Below the pieces are notes generated by a model, which saw only the letters and a program-made list of their open reading frames with translations, had not been told where the DNA came from and did no database searches. A program made the position numbers and the translations under genes. Below are positions 1 to 6,269 of a DNA stretch of 6,624 nt, in pieces. Position 1 is the first letter of the stretch. Each line of letters starts with the position of its first letter. Location: contig PARQ01000013.1 of assembly GCA_002711555.1 (NCBI GenBank), forward strand, positions 57,251 through 63,874. The letters are read 5' to 3'. This DNA comes from Rhodospirillaceae bacterium (GTDB taxonomy: Bacteria > Pseudomonadota > Alphaproteobacteria > UBA8366).

Positions 1-216
1 TCACTCCCTTTTTGATTTTGGCGATGGATATAGAATAATGCTGCTGACCGCAAGCAACTCGCAAATATAATTTTGGATTTACGAGTGAAGAATTTTATTT
101 ATTACAGAGCCATTTGGTCTCGAAGTTTAAAGGATAATTTATAGGTTCTGGCTATATCTACGATTGGTAATGATTATTGCGATTAAGGCGCATGTAATCT
201 GTCAAAATAATTTTTC

Positions 217-741
217 CTAATTCTCTAATTTGAGATTTTGTTGATAATCGCGCCATCGCTTTGCGTAGTTGGAAGATGTGCGCGCAATCATAGCGCGGTG
301 TTCCTCCTCCGCCTCTTTCACAACTTTACCTGGGGAACCAAAAACAACTGAATTATCCGGAATTTCTTTTCCAGGAGGAATAAACGAATTAGCACCAATA
401 ACGCAATTGGATCCAATTTTAGCATTATTTAGAACGATTGCTCCAATCCCGATGAGCGTATTGTCGGCTATGGTGCAACCGTGCAGCATTACCATGTGAC
501 CGATGCTAACATTATTCCCGAGCGTGCATGGGATGCCGGGGTCCGCGTGTATAACAGACCCGTCCTGAACCTGACTATTCTCGCCAATAGTTATCGGATC
601 ATTATCTCCACGAATAACACAATTGTACCAGATGCTGGAGTTCTTTTTCATAACTACATCGCCAATAACGATTGCATTTTCTGCTATCCAGAAATCATCG
701 CCATCCGTAGTTAGGCGCTTTTCTCCAAGCGAATATATCAT
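217..741 (-). CDS. Gamma-carbonic-anhydrase-like hexapeptide-repeat protein
   Basis: A 174-residue left-handed beta-helix protein of the gamma-class carbonic anhydrase / YrdA / PaaY family, probably a cytoplasmic trimer. Hexapeptide repeats of the I-G-x-x-x type run from about residue 24 to 140. The family signature R44-G-D46 is present, with D60-G-S after it. The three histidines that bind zinc or iron in the family are all visible: His65 (VIHAD), His82 (IGHMV) and His87 (LHGC). A charged C-terminal helix (about 141-174) closes the protein, and the length is normal. The open frame extends upstream to a TTG at 756, but the ATG at 741 is preceded by GGAGGGG and is the better start. The gene lies 208 bp downstream of the aminotransferase, so it may be transcribed from its own promoter or be the last gene of that operon. 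Family membership is firm. Real carbonic anhydrase activity is not, because many homologues are inactive, and PaaY is a thioesterase. Confidence 0.9.
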   Translation of the reverse strand: MIYSLGEKRLTTDGDDFWIAENAIVIGDVVMKKNSSIWYNCVIRGDNDPITIGENSQVQDGSVIHADPGIPCTLGNNVSIGHMVMLHGCTIADNTLIGIGAIVLNNAKIGSNCVIGANSFIPPGKEIPDNSVVFGSPGKVVKEAEEEHRAMIARTSSNYAKRWRDYQQNLKLEN

Positions 742-747
742 ATCGGT

Positions 748-754
748 CCCCTCC
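748..754 (-). promoter_or_regulatory. Ribosome binding site that fixes the start of the gamma-CA-like gene
   Basis: On the minus strand GGAGGGG lies 6 nt before the ATG at 741. The longer reading would begin with TTG at 756, which overlaps this very site, so the Shine-Dalgarno sequence would become codons 1-3. This argues strongly for the ATG. Confidence 0.8.
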
Positions 755-949
755 AATTTATTTAGATGCTGAGTAGTTAGTTGTTAAGCATTGTTGAGTT
801 AAGACGTAAACGTTCATGTCTTTCTTGGCTTGCTTTCAAGAATAGATTGTCTTTCAACCTACAACTAAAGCTACACCATCCAAAATTACAGGCCCCTAAA
901 AAACAAGCAGAAAACGTTGTAAAATCACTAATTGCCCCGGTTCATTTTT

Positions 950-2116
950 TTATTTTGTTAGGCAATTCCTAATTCGGTCTATGGCTTCAATTATATTCTC
1001 CTTGGAATTAGCGTATGAAAACCTTAAAAAACCCTCTCCATTTTCACCAAAAGCTGTCCCCGCAACGGTGGCCACGTGGGCCTTTTCTAGAAGCAAATTT
1101 TGCAGGGTTTTCGCATTCATGCCTGTGCCGGAAATATTAGGAAACGCATAAAATGCGCCACCGGGTTCTACACAATGAAATCCTTCAATTGTTTTCAAGG
1201 ATTCAACAATTATTCTGCGTCTCTCATCAAAGGCAGCTACCATCTTGTAAACGGCGTCTTGCGGTCCTTCCAGAGCTGCTATGCCAGCATGTTGGGCCAC
1301 CGCATTGACGCAAGAATGACAATTGATGGCTAGCCTAGTAGCTATGGGGGCCAACTCCCGCGGCCAGACTGCGCAACCCAGTCGCCAACCCGTCATCGCA
1401 TAAGTTTTAGACCAGCCATCGAGTACGATTAAGCGATCGCGAATTTCAGGATAATTAAGCAGAGTCACGTGTTCGCGTTCGCCATAAAGCATCTGGCTAT
1501 AGATTTCGTCAGAGAATATTGCAACGTCGGGCCACTTCGCCAGTCCATCTATTAGCTTGTCAAATTGATATCTAGGCACGGCGCCACCGCAAGGGTTTGC
1601 AGGGCTGTTGAGAATTATTAATCGGGTTTTAGGAGTTATTTGATCAAGAACTTCATCGGCAGAAAAAGAAAACTCATTTTCCTCTTTAAGCAAAATGGGA
1701 ATTGCGCTTGCACCCGAATATTCTATCATTGACTTGTAGATTGGAAATCCCGGATCCGGATAAAGAATTTCTACTCCAGGCTCGCCAAACATTAAAATGC
1801 AAAAAAACATCGTTGGTTTGCCGCCTGGCTGTACTACGACGCAATCTGGATGCACATCGGCTCCGTGTCGACGTTGAAAGTCAGCTGCAACTGCTTCGCG
1901 TAGCGGTAAGATTCCATTAGCTGGAGTGTAGCCGTGATGTCCGTCTCTAAGTGCCTTAATGCCTGCTTCAACTACATGGTTTGGTGTTTTAAAGTCAGGC
2001 TGTCCAATTCCCAAATTGATGACGTTATGGCCTTCATTATCTAGTTCAGCAGCGCGTGCCAAAACTTCAAAAGCGCTTTCGGTCCCCAGGTTATTAAGAT
2101 TTTTGGCTATTTGCAT
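950..2116 (-). CDS. PLP-dependent class I/II aminotransferase (aspartate aminotransferase-like fold)
   Basis: A 388-residue cytosolic aminotransferase of fold type I. It moves an amino group between an amino acid and a 2-oxo acid through pyridoxal phosphate. Expected landmarks appear in order: the N-terminal GIGQPDF (36-42) that covers the active site, YTPANG (63-68), N174 in SPANPCGG, D203 in FSDEIY (pairs with the pyridine nitrogen), Schiff-base lysine K237 in DGWSKTYAMTGWRLG, R245 (phosphate contact) and R365 in FLRFSYA, which binds the substrate carboxylate. The phosphate-cup segment reads PGGKPTMFF (97-105) rather than the commoner GxKxALF type, and is followed by YPDPGFPIY. This marks a distinct subgroup, so the substrate is uncertain. 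The length is normal and the N-terminus matches the family. The start has only a weak Shine-Dalgarno (AAG) and is overlapped by a tiny upstream frame. It begins 53 bp after the cyclase gene, so the two are probably co-transcribed. Confidence 0.93.
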   Translation of the reverse strand: MQIAKNLNNLGTESAFEVLARAAELDNEGHNVINLGIGQPDFKTPNHVVEAGIKALRDGHHGYTPANGILPLREAVAADFQRRHGADVHPDCVVVQPGGKPTMFFCILMFGEPGVEILYPDPGFPIYKSMIEYSGASAIPILLKEENEFSFSADEVLDQITPKTRLIILNSPANPCGGAVPRYQFDKLIDGLAKWPDVAIFSDEIYSQMLYGEREHVTLLNYPEIRDRLIVLDGWSKTYAMTGWRLGCAVWPRELAPIATRLAINCHSCVNAVAQHAGIAALEGPQDAVYKMVAAFDERRRIIVESLKTIEGFHCVEPGGAFYAFPNISGTGMNAKTLQNLLLEKAHVATVAGTAFGENGEGFLRFSYANSKENIIEAIDRIRNCLTK

Positions 2117-2137
2117 TGTAAGTAATCTTGCATTGTA
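2111..2137. repeat. 10-bp direct repeat around the aminotransferase start
   Basis: TTGCATTGTA occurs at 2111-2120 and again at 2128-2137, offset by 17 bp. On the minus strand each copy reads TACAATGCAA. The downstream copy supplies the aminotransferase ATG (2116). The upstream copy supplies a second, out-of-frame ATG (2133). It could be a simple duplication; function unknown. Confidence 0.6.
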
Positions 2138-2169
2138 GCGGTCTTTCTATGCTCTCAATATTGATTGGC

Positions 2170-3129
2170 CTATTTGATGGCGTTAGGGTTGATTGGAGAC
2201 CCTGTACCTTTGGTAATATTAAGAGGGGGTGCGCAAAAGAAAAACTCATAAACACCATCATTCGCACAATCATCCGCAAGTTCTTTAACATAAAAAATTT
2301 CCCCATGTGTAACACCCAGTGCGGGAATTGACACCCAATGAAATGGTTGGTTCGCTTCATCCGTTTCATTGGGCCGTACTTCGATACCCCAAGTATCAGT
2401 ACAAATAGCTGCAATCTCTTTCTCACAAACCCAATCACAAGTCTCGAATGCAAGGCCTGGGGCATCGCCCCCAGCATATCCCCCCCAGTCATTACTTTTA
2501 AGCCTATGTTCCATTTGCCCCGTGCGGATAATTACAAAATCACCCCGCTTTACTTCCACACCATGAGAAACCATGGCAGCATCTAAATCAGCGTTAGTGA
2601 TGGCGTACCCGTCTTCAAGAAAAGTCGTGTTTTTGCAGCGAGCAATATCCAAGAGGACACCGCGGCCGACCATGCGGTCTCTAAAATTTTCAATGCCGCA
2701 TTTTTGTGCTCCAAAGCTGTCGACTAAGGATGCATCATAACCATTCCACATTTTATCTTCTAAAAACACATGGGCCAATGCATCCCACTGTGTTGCAGTT
2801 TGCGTTGGAAGATTAATTGCGTCGTCTGCATATCTGAGGTTATTTGGCAGCTGATCCTGGTTGCCGGCTAGCGCGTCAGTGCCAGTCGCTAGCATGGTAT
2901 GAATAGGGTTCCATCGTTGCCCAAAAAGACCAGACTGCGGCCCATTGCTGTCAAGAGGCAACCCCAGTGCAAATACTTTACCTTTTCGGACCAATTTAGC
3001 CGCAGCTACGATGTCCTCCGGTTCAATAAAATTAGTCGCGCCATACTCGTCGTCCGGTCCCCACTTACCCCAACGACTAAGTTCGTGACCCTTTTTAATT
3101 ACATCGTTCTTTTTATATTTTCCCCCCAT
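2170..3129 (-). CDS. Cyclase-family protein (kynurenine formamidase / isatin hydrolase superfamily)
   Basis: A 319-residue member of the cyclase family (Pfam PF04199), metal-dependent hydrolases that open amide, formamide or lactam bonds. It is of the longer type, compared with about 210 residues for KynB. Recognisable parts are WGPDDEYGATNFI (22-34), the metal-motif region around 110-120 (Q110-x-A-T-Q114-W-D116-A-L-A-H120), RGDFVIIRTGQ (195-205), TDTWGIEVRPNE (244-255) and the C-terminal FFFCAPPLNITKGTGSP (296-311). Compared with the HxGTHxDxxxH motif of KynB, D116 and H120 are kept but both leading histidines are Gln. H264 and E277 may be the C-terminal metal or catalytic residues, which is uncertain. 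The open frame extends to a TTG at 3180, but the ATG at 3129 has a near-perfect Shine-Dalgarno site and lies below a candidate promoter. It is the first gene of a unit with the aminotransferase. The substrate cannot be assigned. Confidence 0.9.
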   Translation of the reverse strand: MGGKYKKNDVIKKGHELSRWGKWGPDDEYGATNFIEPEDIVAAAKLVRKGKVFALGLPLDSNGPQSGLFGQRWNPIHTMLATGTDALAGNQDQLPNNLRYADDAINLPTQTATQWDALAHVFLEDKMWNGYDASLVDSFGAQKCGIENFRDRMVGRGVLLDIARCKNTTFLEDGYAITNADLDAAMVSHGVEVKRGDFVIIRTGQMEHRLKSNDWGGYAGGDAPGLAFETCDWVCEKEIAAICTDTWGIEVRPNETDEANQPFHWVSIPALGVTHGEIFYVKELADDCANDGVYEFFFCAPPLNITKGTGSPINPNAIK

Positions 3130-3133
3130 CTTG

Positions 3134-3142
3134 ACCTCCTCC
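3134..3142 (-). promoter_or_regulatory. Strong ribosome binding site that fixes the cyclase start
   Basis: The minus strand reads GGAGGAGGTCAAG immediately before the ATG at 3129, close to a perfect anti-16S complement at good spacing. The 17 extra residues of the longer frame (TTG at 3180) would be encoded by this site and by the candidate promoter upstream of it, so the shorter protein is preferred. Confidence 0.85.
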
Positions 3143-3159
3143 ACAATTGCCATTTTGTA

Positions 3160-3191
3160 AGTATAGTGTCGGTCGCCCAAAGCGGTGTCAA
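3160..3191 (-). promoter_or_regulatory. Candidate promoter of the cyclase-aminotransferase unit
   Basis: Reading the minus strand, a perfect TTGACA (3191-3186) is followed by TATACT (3165-3160, 5 of 6 matches). The spacer is 20 bp, longer than the 16-18 bp preferred by sigma-70, so the two boxes may not work as a pair. Transcription would start near 3150 and give a leader of about 20 nt carrying the strong Shine-Dalgarno site. Confidence 0.3.
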
Positions 3192-3233
3192 TAAAGCAGC
3201 GTTAATTTGAAGTTTGTTGGTTATTGGCTCTTC

Positions 3234-3262
3234 TTGACGTACGTGCTGTTCGGCATTAAGAC
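3234..3262 (+). promoter_or_regulatory. Candidate promoter of tRNA-His
   Basis: TTGACG (3234-3239, 5 of 6) and TAAGAC (3257-3262, 3 of 6) are separated by exactly 17 bp. They are followed by a GC-rich discriminator, AGCCGC, typical of stringently controlled stable-RNA promoters. The predicted start near 3269 leaves a leader of about 40 nt before the tRNA. The -10 box is poor, so confidence is limited. Confidence 0.35.
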
Positions 3263-3307
3263 AGCCGCTTGTTTAATAAGTTTTGTCTTTCGGTTTTAGC
3301 TCTTTAC

Positions 3308-3385
3308 GGTGGCTGTAGCTCAGTTGGTTAGAGCGCCTGATTGTGGATCAGGAGGCCGTGGGTTCAAATCCCATCAGCCACCCCA
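3308..3385 (+). tRNA. tRNA-His (anticodon GTG)
   Basis: A complete cloverleaf can be folded by hand. The acceptor stem is GTGGCTG (3309-3315) with CAGCCAC (3375-3381). The D stem is GCTC/GAGC (3318-3321, 3331-3334). The anticodon stem is CCTGA/TCAGG around loop TTGTGGA, giving anticodon GTG at 3343-3345. The variable loop is 5 nt (3353-3357), and the T arm is GTGGG/CCCAT with loop TTCAAAT. The extra 5' guanosine (G-1, position 3308) that histidyl-tRNA synthetase recognises is encoded and faces discriminator C73 (3382). The CCA tail is encoded at 3383-3385. It stands alone between two minus-strand units on the opposite strand. I see no convincing intrinsic terminator after it. Confidence 0.98.
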
Positions 3386-3493
3386 TTTATAACAAAAGAT
3401 TTACATGTTGTTGGTTGGCGCGGTGCTACAAAGTGCACTTAAGATATATTGGGCATAGAGTTTTCTCTTTATTGCTGCACACACCATAAAAAC

Positions 3494-4858
3494 TCAATCG
3501 GCACGCAGTGCATCTGTAAGGCAATTAAGTGATGGGGCTGCCTCAAGGGTTTCGATAATTTGAACAGAGTCTTCCAACCTTTGTTCATTCAATACACGTG
3601 ATGCACAACTGCGATACTTCTCCACAAGTTCATCTCTTGTGAGGGGATTTCCCGGACTTCCTCTCACATGGTCCACTTGCTTAGTGTGACTGCTTCCATC
3701 TTTCATTTGAATTGTGACTGGGGATCTTCTGCGAGATGCTGTGTCATTGGCCCATTCCTCATGTGCATTTACACGGACCTTGCCTAAGGCCTCTCGCATT
3801 TGCGGCGCATTGCAATACTCGTCAGAGAAGGAATTTAAATCTACTTTACGGTCCAGCAGCATGCCAGCGAGTACATAGTCTATAGAAAATTTTCCGCGGA
3901 ATCCTGTCATTGGTTTATGAAACCGGACAATATCGAGAAGATCTGGATGCACATCTACAACTAAACTTTCAACCTCAGCTATAGAAATATTATTTTCTTC
4001 GATGAGTTCTCTTGCTGCATCGAGAGCGCGCAAATTACCGCCACAACATGGATATCTTTTTATTGTCAATCCGGGATCGACTATAGACCAATTTGTGCCT
4101 AGCCCCGCAGATATGTTATCAAGCGTATAATTGCCATCCCCATGGAAAGCAGAATAGAAACCGTAATCACCTTCTAAACCTTCAGGATCGGCGACATAAC
4201 CCTTTCGAGCTAATAATACTGATGTAACGCCTGCTCTAGCCGCATTGCCAGCATGAATACCCTTTCCTGGAGTGCCGAAATGTTGAGTGAGGCCACCAGC
4301 ATTTGCGGCTGCTAAGCCAATGGCTACGGCCATCTGTGTAGGTTCCAGGCGGGCAATTTTCCCAGCAGCAGCAGCTGCTGCGGAGCAACCATACAATGAC
4401 GTCGGATGGAAACCGCGAGCGCGAAAGACATGTTCGTGTTGACGGCCGGATGAAGACATGCGCTCAAAAACTTCCAAACCAACACAAACTGCAGCTACTA
4501 ATTCTTTCCCTGATGCACTCGTTTCTTCGGCTATAGCGGTTGCTGCTGGAAGAATGCATGCGGTTGGGTGTGAGAAACCCGTATCGTCAAAATCTAACAG
4601 ATGTGAGAGAGCTCCGTTGGCCCAAGCAGTCGATACAACGCCTGTGCGCAGGTTAGTTCCGAATACTGAAGCTTTGGGATTTCCACCTTGTTCCCGCGTA
4701 ATATCAATAATTGTTCGCCCTGCTGGCTCTACCGTTGCCGCTAGGCCCACTCCAATGCAATCGAGTATGTGGCGTTTTGTATTGGTAACCGCTTCCAAGG
4801 AGAGGTCATCAAATTCTATCTTATTTGCAAAATCAGACAGTATTTCTGTCGCACTCAT
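3494..4858 (-). CDS. MmgE/PrpD family protein (2-methylcitrate dehydratase / aconitate decarboxylase-like)
   Basis: A 454-residue cytosolic protein of the MmgE/PrpD family, which includes 2-methylcitrate dehydratase (PrpD), cis-aconitate decarboxylase and iminodisuccinate epimerase. The all-helical large domain covers about 1-260 and 400-454, with the inserted lid domain about 265-400. Family hallmarks are DCIGVGLA (33-40), the substrate-site segment SHLLDFDDTGFSHP (85-98), GFHPTS (149-154), GTPGKGIHAGNAARAG (195-210), KRYPCCGG (267-274), KFSIDYVLA (323-331) and GNPLTRDELVEKYRSCA (403-419). By rough alignment from memory, D91/D92, H97, H151, K199 and K267 correspond to the active-site residues of aconitate decarboxylase. 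The length is normal. The ATG has the Shine-Dalgarno AAAGGAG at 4866-4872, spaced 7 nt. No methylcitrate synthase or methylisocitrate lyase is nearby, so PrpD itself is not indicated; the substrate is unknown. Confidence 0.93.
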   Translation of the reverse strand: MSATEILSDFANKIEFDDLSLEAVTNTKRHILDCIGVGLAATVEPAGRTIIDITREQGGNPKASVFGTNLRTGVVSTAWANGALSHLLDFDDTGFSHPTACILPAATAIAEETSASGKELVAAVCVGLEVFERMSSSGRQHEHVFRARGFHPTSLYGCSAAAAAAGKIARLEPTQMAVAIGLAAANAGGLTQHFGTPGKGIHAGNAARAGVTSVLLARKGYVADPEGLEGDYGFYSAFHGDGNYTLDNISAGLGTNWSIVDPGLTIKRYPCCGGNLRALDAARELIEENNISIAEVESLVVDVHPDLLDIVRFHKPMTGFRGKFSIDYVLAGMLLDRKVDLNSFSDEYCNAPQMREALGKVRVNAHEEWANDTASRRRSPVTIQMKDGSSHTKQVDHVRGSPGNPLTRDELVEKYRSCASRVLNEQRLEDSVQIIETLEAAPSLNCLTDALRAD

Positions 4859-4903
4859 TAATAATCTCCTTTCTGCACCCGTGTATGGTACCAGCGTCGC
4901 GGA

Positions 4904-5161
4904 TCAGTCTTCCGTGCAATTGAACCGCTTCTCTATACGGCGACGCGGATCCCAATATATTTTTTCGGTTATTTTATATTTGTCCACAAAATATCCAACG
5001 AAAATCACGTAAATGACGAGGAATATTATAACGATCCATGCGGGTATTTCTATTTTTGCTAAGACATATGCCGGTCCGAGTAAAATGGCGAAGCTGATTA
5101 TGGAGCAAACACAGAACAAAACTAATATTGCTAATTTGGGTTTAATTTTTTCAAAATTCAT
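4904..5161 (-). CDS. Small two-helix membrane protein, function unknown
   Basis: An 85-residue hypothetical protein that I do not recognise. Two hydrophobic segments, about residues 10-34 and 39-59, are joined by a very short turn and form a helical hairpin. Basic residues lie at the N-terminus (K5, K7, K9) and after the second helix (K61, K63, K67, then R73-R75), so both ends should be in the cytoplasm by the positive-inside rule. The C-terminal tail (60-85) is charged and contains IYWDPRRRIEKRF. The start ATG has only a weak Shine-Dalgarno (CAGG, about 7 nt upstream). The gene ends 45 bp before the MmgE/PrpD gene in the same direction, so co-transcription is likely. The coherent membrane topology and fit to the intergenic space argue that it is a real gene, but short length keeps confidence moderate. 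Confidence 0.65.
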   Translation of the reverse strand: MNFEKIKPKLAILVLFCVCSIISFAILLGPAYVLAKIEIPAWIVIIFLVIYVIFVGYFVDKYKITEKIYWDPRRRIEKRFNCTED

Positions 5162-5217
5162 GGGTGGGCCTGAGACAATATGGTTCTTAAAAAATTCCAG
5201 AGTGCTATTTCTCGTTG

Positions 5218-5223
5218 ATTATA
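5218..5223 (-). promoter_or_regulatory. Candidate -10 box for the membrane protein - MmgE/PrpD unit
   Basis: The minus strand carries a perfect TATAAT about 57 nt before the ATG at 5161. No good -35 hexamer lies 16-18 bp upstream. A TTGAAA is present but only 7 bp away. Placement between the divergent hmuT gene and this unit is right for a promoter, but the evidence is one hexamer. Confidence 0.3.
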
Positions 5224-5346
5224 CACTGTATTTCAAGTGGACGATATTTGCTAAATGAGCTTTTCTCCATATTAACAAGGAATGTTTTTCGACATGACGC
5301 ACGGCTGCAGGTCAAATAATAAGCGCTGCCATGATATTTAAACTTA

Positions 5347-5375
5347 TTGAGAACGACTTGCATTCTCACTATACC
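5347..5375 (+). promoter_or_regulatory. Promoter of the hemin uptake operon
   Basis: TTGAGA at 5347-5352 (5 of 6 to the sigma-70 -35) and TATACC at 5370-5375 (4 of 6 to the -10) are separated by exactly 17 bp. The start site would fall at about 5381-5384, that is, on or next to the hmuT ATG. The -35 box and spacer are covered by a Fur-box-like palindrome. Confidence 0.55.
5348..5368. promoter_or_regulatory. Fur-box-like palindromic operator
   Basis: A perfect inverted repeat TGAGAA / TTCTCA is separated by 9 bp. The central 19 bp (5349-5367) match the classical Fur consensus (GATAATGATAATCATTATC) at 12 of 19 positions by hand count, with the matches mostly in the two arms. It overlaps the -35 box and spacer of the hmuT promoter, a position that suits iron-dependent repression. 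In alphaproteobacteria other iron regulators (Irr, RirA) could take this role, so the protein that binds is inferred. Confidence 0.55.
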
Positions 5376-5383
5376 TTGTCATC

Positions 5384-6262
5384 ATGAAACGGTTCATTTT
5401 TCTATTACTTTTTGCACTGGTAGGTTCCATTTCCAATGGGAGCGCCTCACCGGCTTGTATTAAGGCGTCGGACACAAGCAGGGTAGTGTCGGTTGGTGGG
5501 TCTGTGACTGAGGTAATTTTTTACCTTAATTTACAGAGTAATTTGGTTGCTAGAGATATAACATCAAATTTCCCGCCCCAAGCTCTGGAACTACCTTCGG
5601 TAGGTTATGTAAGGAGCTTGTCAACAGAGGGTGTGCTATCGGTTTCTCCGACCCTAATTCTTGGTGAGGCTGACATGGGCCCGCCATTTGTCATTCAGCA
5701 ATTTAGAAATGCAGTTGTGGACTTAAGAATAATACCCGATACCTTCTCAGGGAATGGTATCGAAGAAAAGGTGAGGTGTGTCGGGCAGATACTTGGTTTA
5801 GGAAAGCAGAAGCTTGAACAAAAACTAAATAAGTTGAGCGTTATTAACGCTAAAATTAGAAGCTCGAAAGCAACGCGTGCTATTTCTAAAAAAAGGTACA
5901 TTATAATTTTAATGATGCGTGGAACATCTCCTTTCGTCGCTGGTGCGGGTACGTCAGGTGATGGATTCATCAGGATGATAGGCGGTGTAAATGCTATGGC
6001 AAGCGCTAATGGGTGGAAGCCCGTAGGAGTAGAATCAATAATTGGTAATAAGCCTGACGTGATAATTGTGACGGAGAGGGCATTCAAGCCATTTGGTAAT
6101 ATCGGGAAATTTTTATCCCAAACCGGCCTAAGTGCTTCCCGGGCTGGAAAGGTTGGCGCAGTTCTCGTCGAAGATGGAATGTCACTTTTGGGGTTCGGTC
6201 CGAGAACTCTTATTGTCGCTCAAAATATTCTGAGCAAGGCTCATATTATGATTAAGGAATAA
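5384..6262 (+). CDS. hmuT: Periplasmic hemin-binding protein of an ABC importer
   Basis: A 292-residue class III substrate-binding protein that carries heme from a TonB-dependent outer-membrane receptor to the HmuUV permease. A signal peptide is clear: basic MKR, hydrophobic FIFLLLFALVGSI, then a small-residue region with cleavage near residues 21-24. The mature part shows the family opening RVVSVGGSVTEVIFYL (33-48), then VGYVRSLSTEGVLSVSPTLIL (73-93). Tyr75 sits where heme-ligating tyrosines of HmuT/PhuT/ShuT proteins lie. It also shows VAGAGTSGDGFIRMIGGVN (185-203) and NKPDVIIVT (222-230), typical of the C-terminal lobe. The length is normal. Heme specificity is inferred from this likeness and from the hmuU neighbour. 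The ATG at 5384 is fixed by the signal peptide, but no Shine-Dalgarno site precedes it. The downstream hmuU start lies 7 bp after its stop codon. Confidence 0.9.
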   Translation: MKRFIFLLLFALVGSISNGSASPACIKASDTSRVVSVGGSVTEVIFYLNLQSNLVARDITSNFPPQALELPSVGYVRSLSTEGVLSVSPTLILGEADMGPPFVIQQFRNAVVDLRIIPDTFSGNGIEEKVRCVGQILGLGKQKLEQKLNKLSVINAKIRSSKATRAISKKRYIIILMMRGTSPFVAGAGTSGDGFIRMIGGVNAMASANGWKPVGVESIIGNKPDVIIVTERAFKPFGNIGKFLSQTGLSASRAGKVGAVLVEDGMSLLGFGPRTLIVAQNILSKAHIMIKE

Positions 6263-6269
6263 GTAAAGC

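Noticed and set aside
163..186. Fur-like AT-rich stretch (GGTAATGATTATTGCGATT) in the leading intergenic region
   Set aside because: The similarity is mostly to the left half-site, there is no symmetrical right arm, and no gene starts nearby.
759..787. Possible promoter TTAACA-N17-TAAATA (minus strand) for the gamma-CA-like gene
   Set aside because: The implied transcription start (about 752) falls inside the Shine-Dalgarno site of that gene, which would destroy it, and the -10 box is only 3 of 6.
781..972. A 63-codon plus-strand open frame in the gap between the aminotransferase and gamma-CA-like genes
   Set aside because: It begins with TTG, has no Shine-Dalgarno site, overlaps the 3' end of the aminotransferase on the opposite strand, and its product has no domain-like character.
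2094..2492. A 132-codon minus-strand frame overlapping the cyclase and the aminotransferase start
   Set aside because: It is an out-of-phase shadow of the cyclase gene, which has clear family motifs to its last residues.
3428..3461. Possible terminator or operator after tRNA-His (AAGTGCACTT palindrome)
   Set aside because: The stem is very short with no following T-run, so it does not qualify as an intrinsic terminator, and a 10-bp palindrome is expected by chance.
3308..3493. tRNA-His as an integration site for a mobile element
   Set aside because: No duplicate of the tRNA 3' end, integrase or phage gene is visible in the window.
4458..5012. A 184-codon plus-strand frame antisense to the MmgE/PrpD gene
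   Set aside because: Long antisense frames are common opposite real genes. The minus-strand frame is an unmistakable family member, while this product has low-complexity composition and no recognisable motif.
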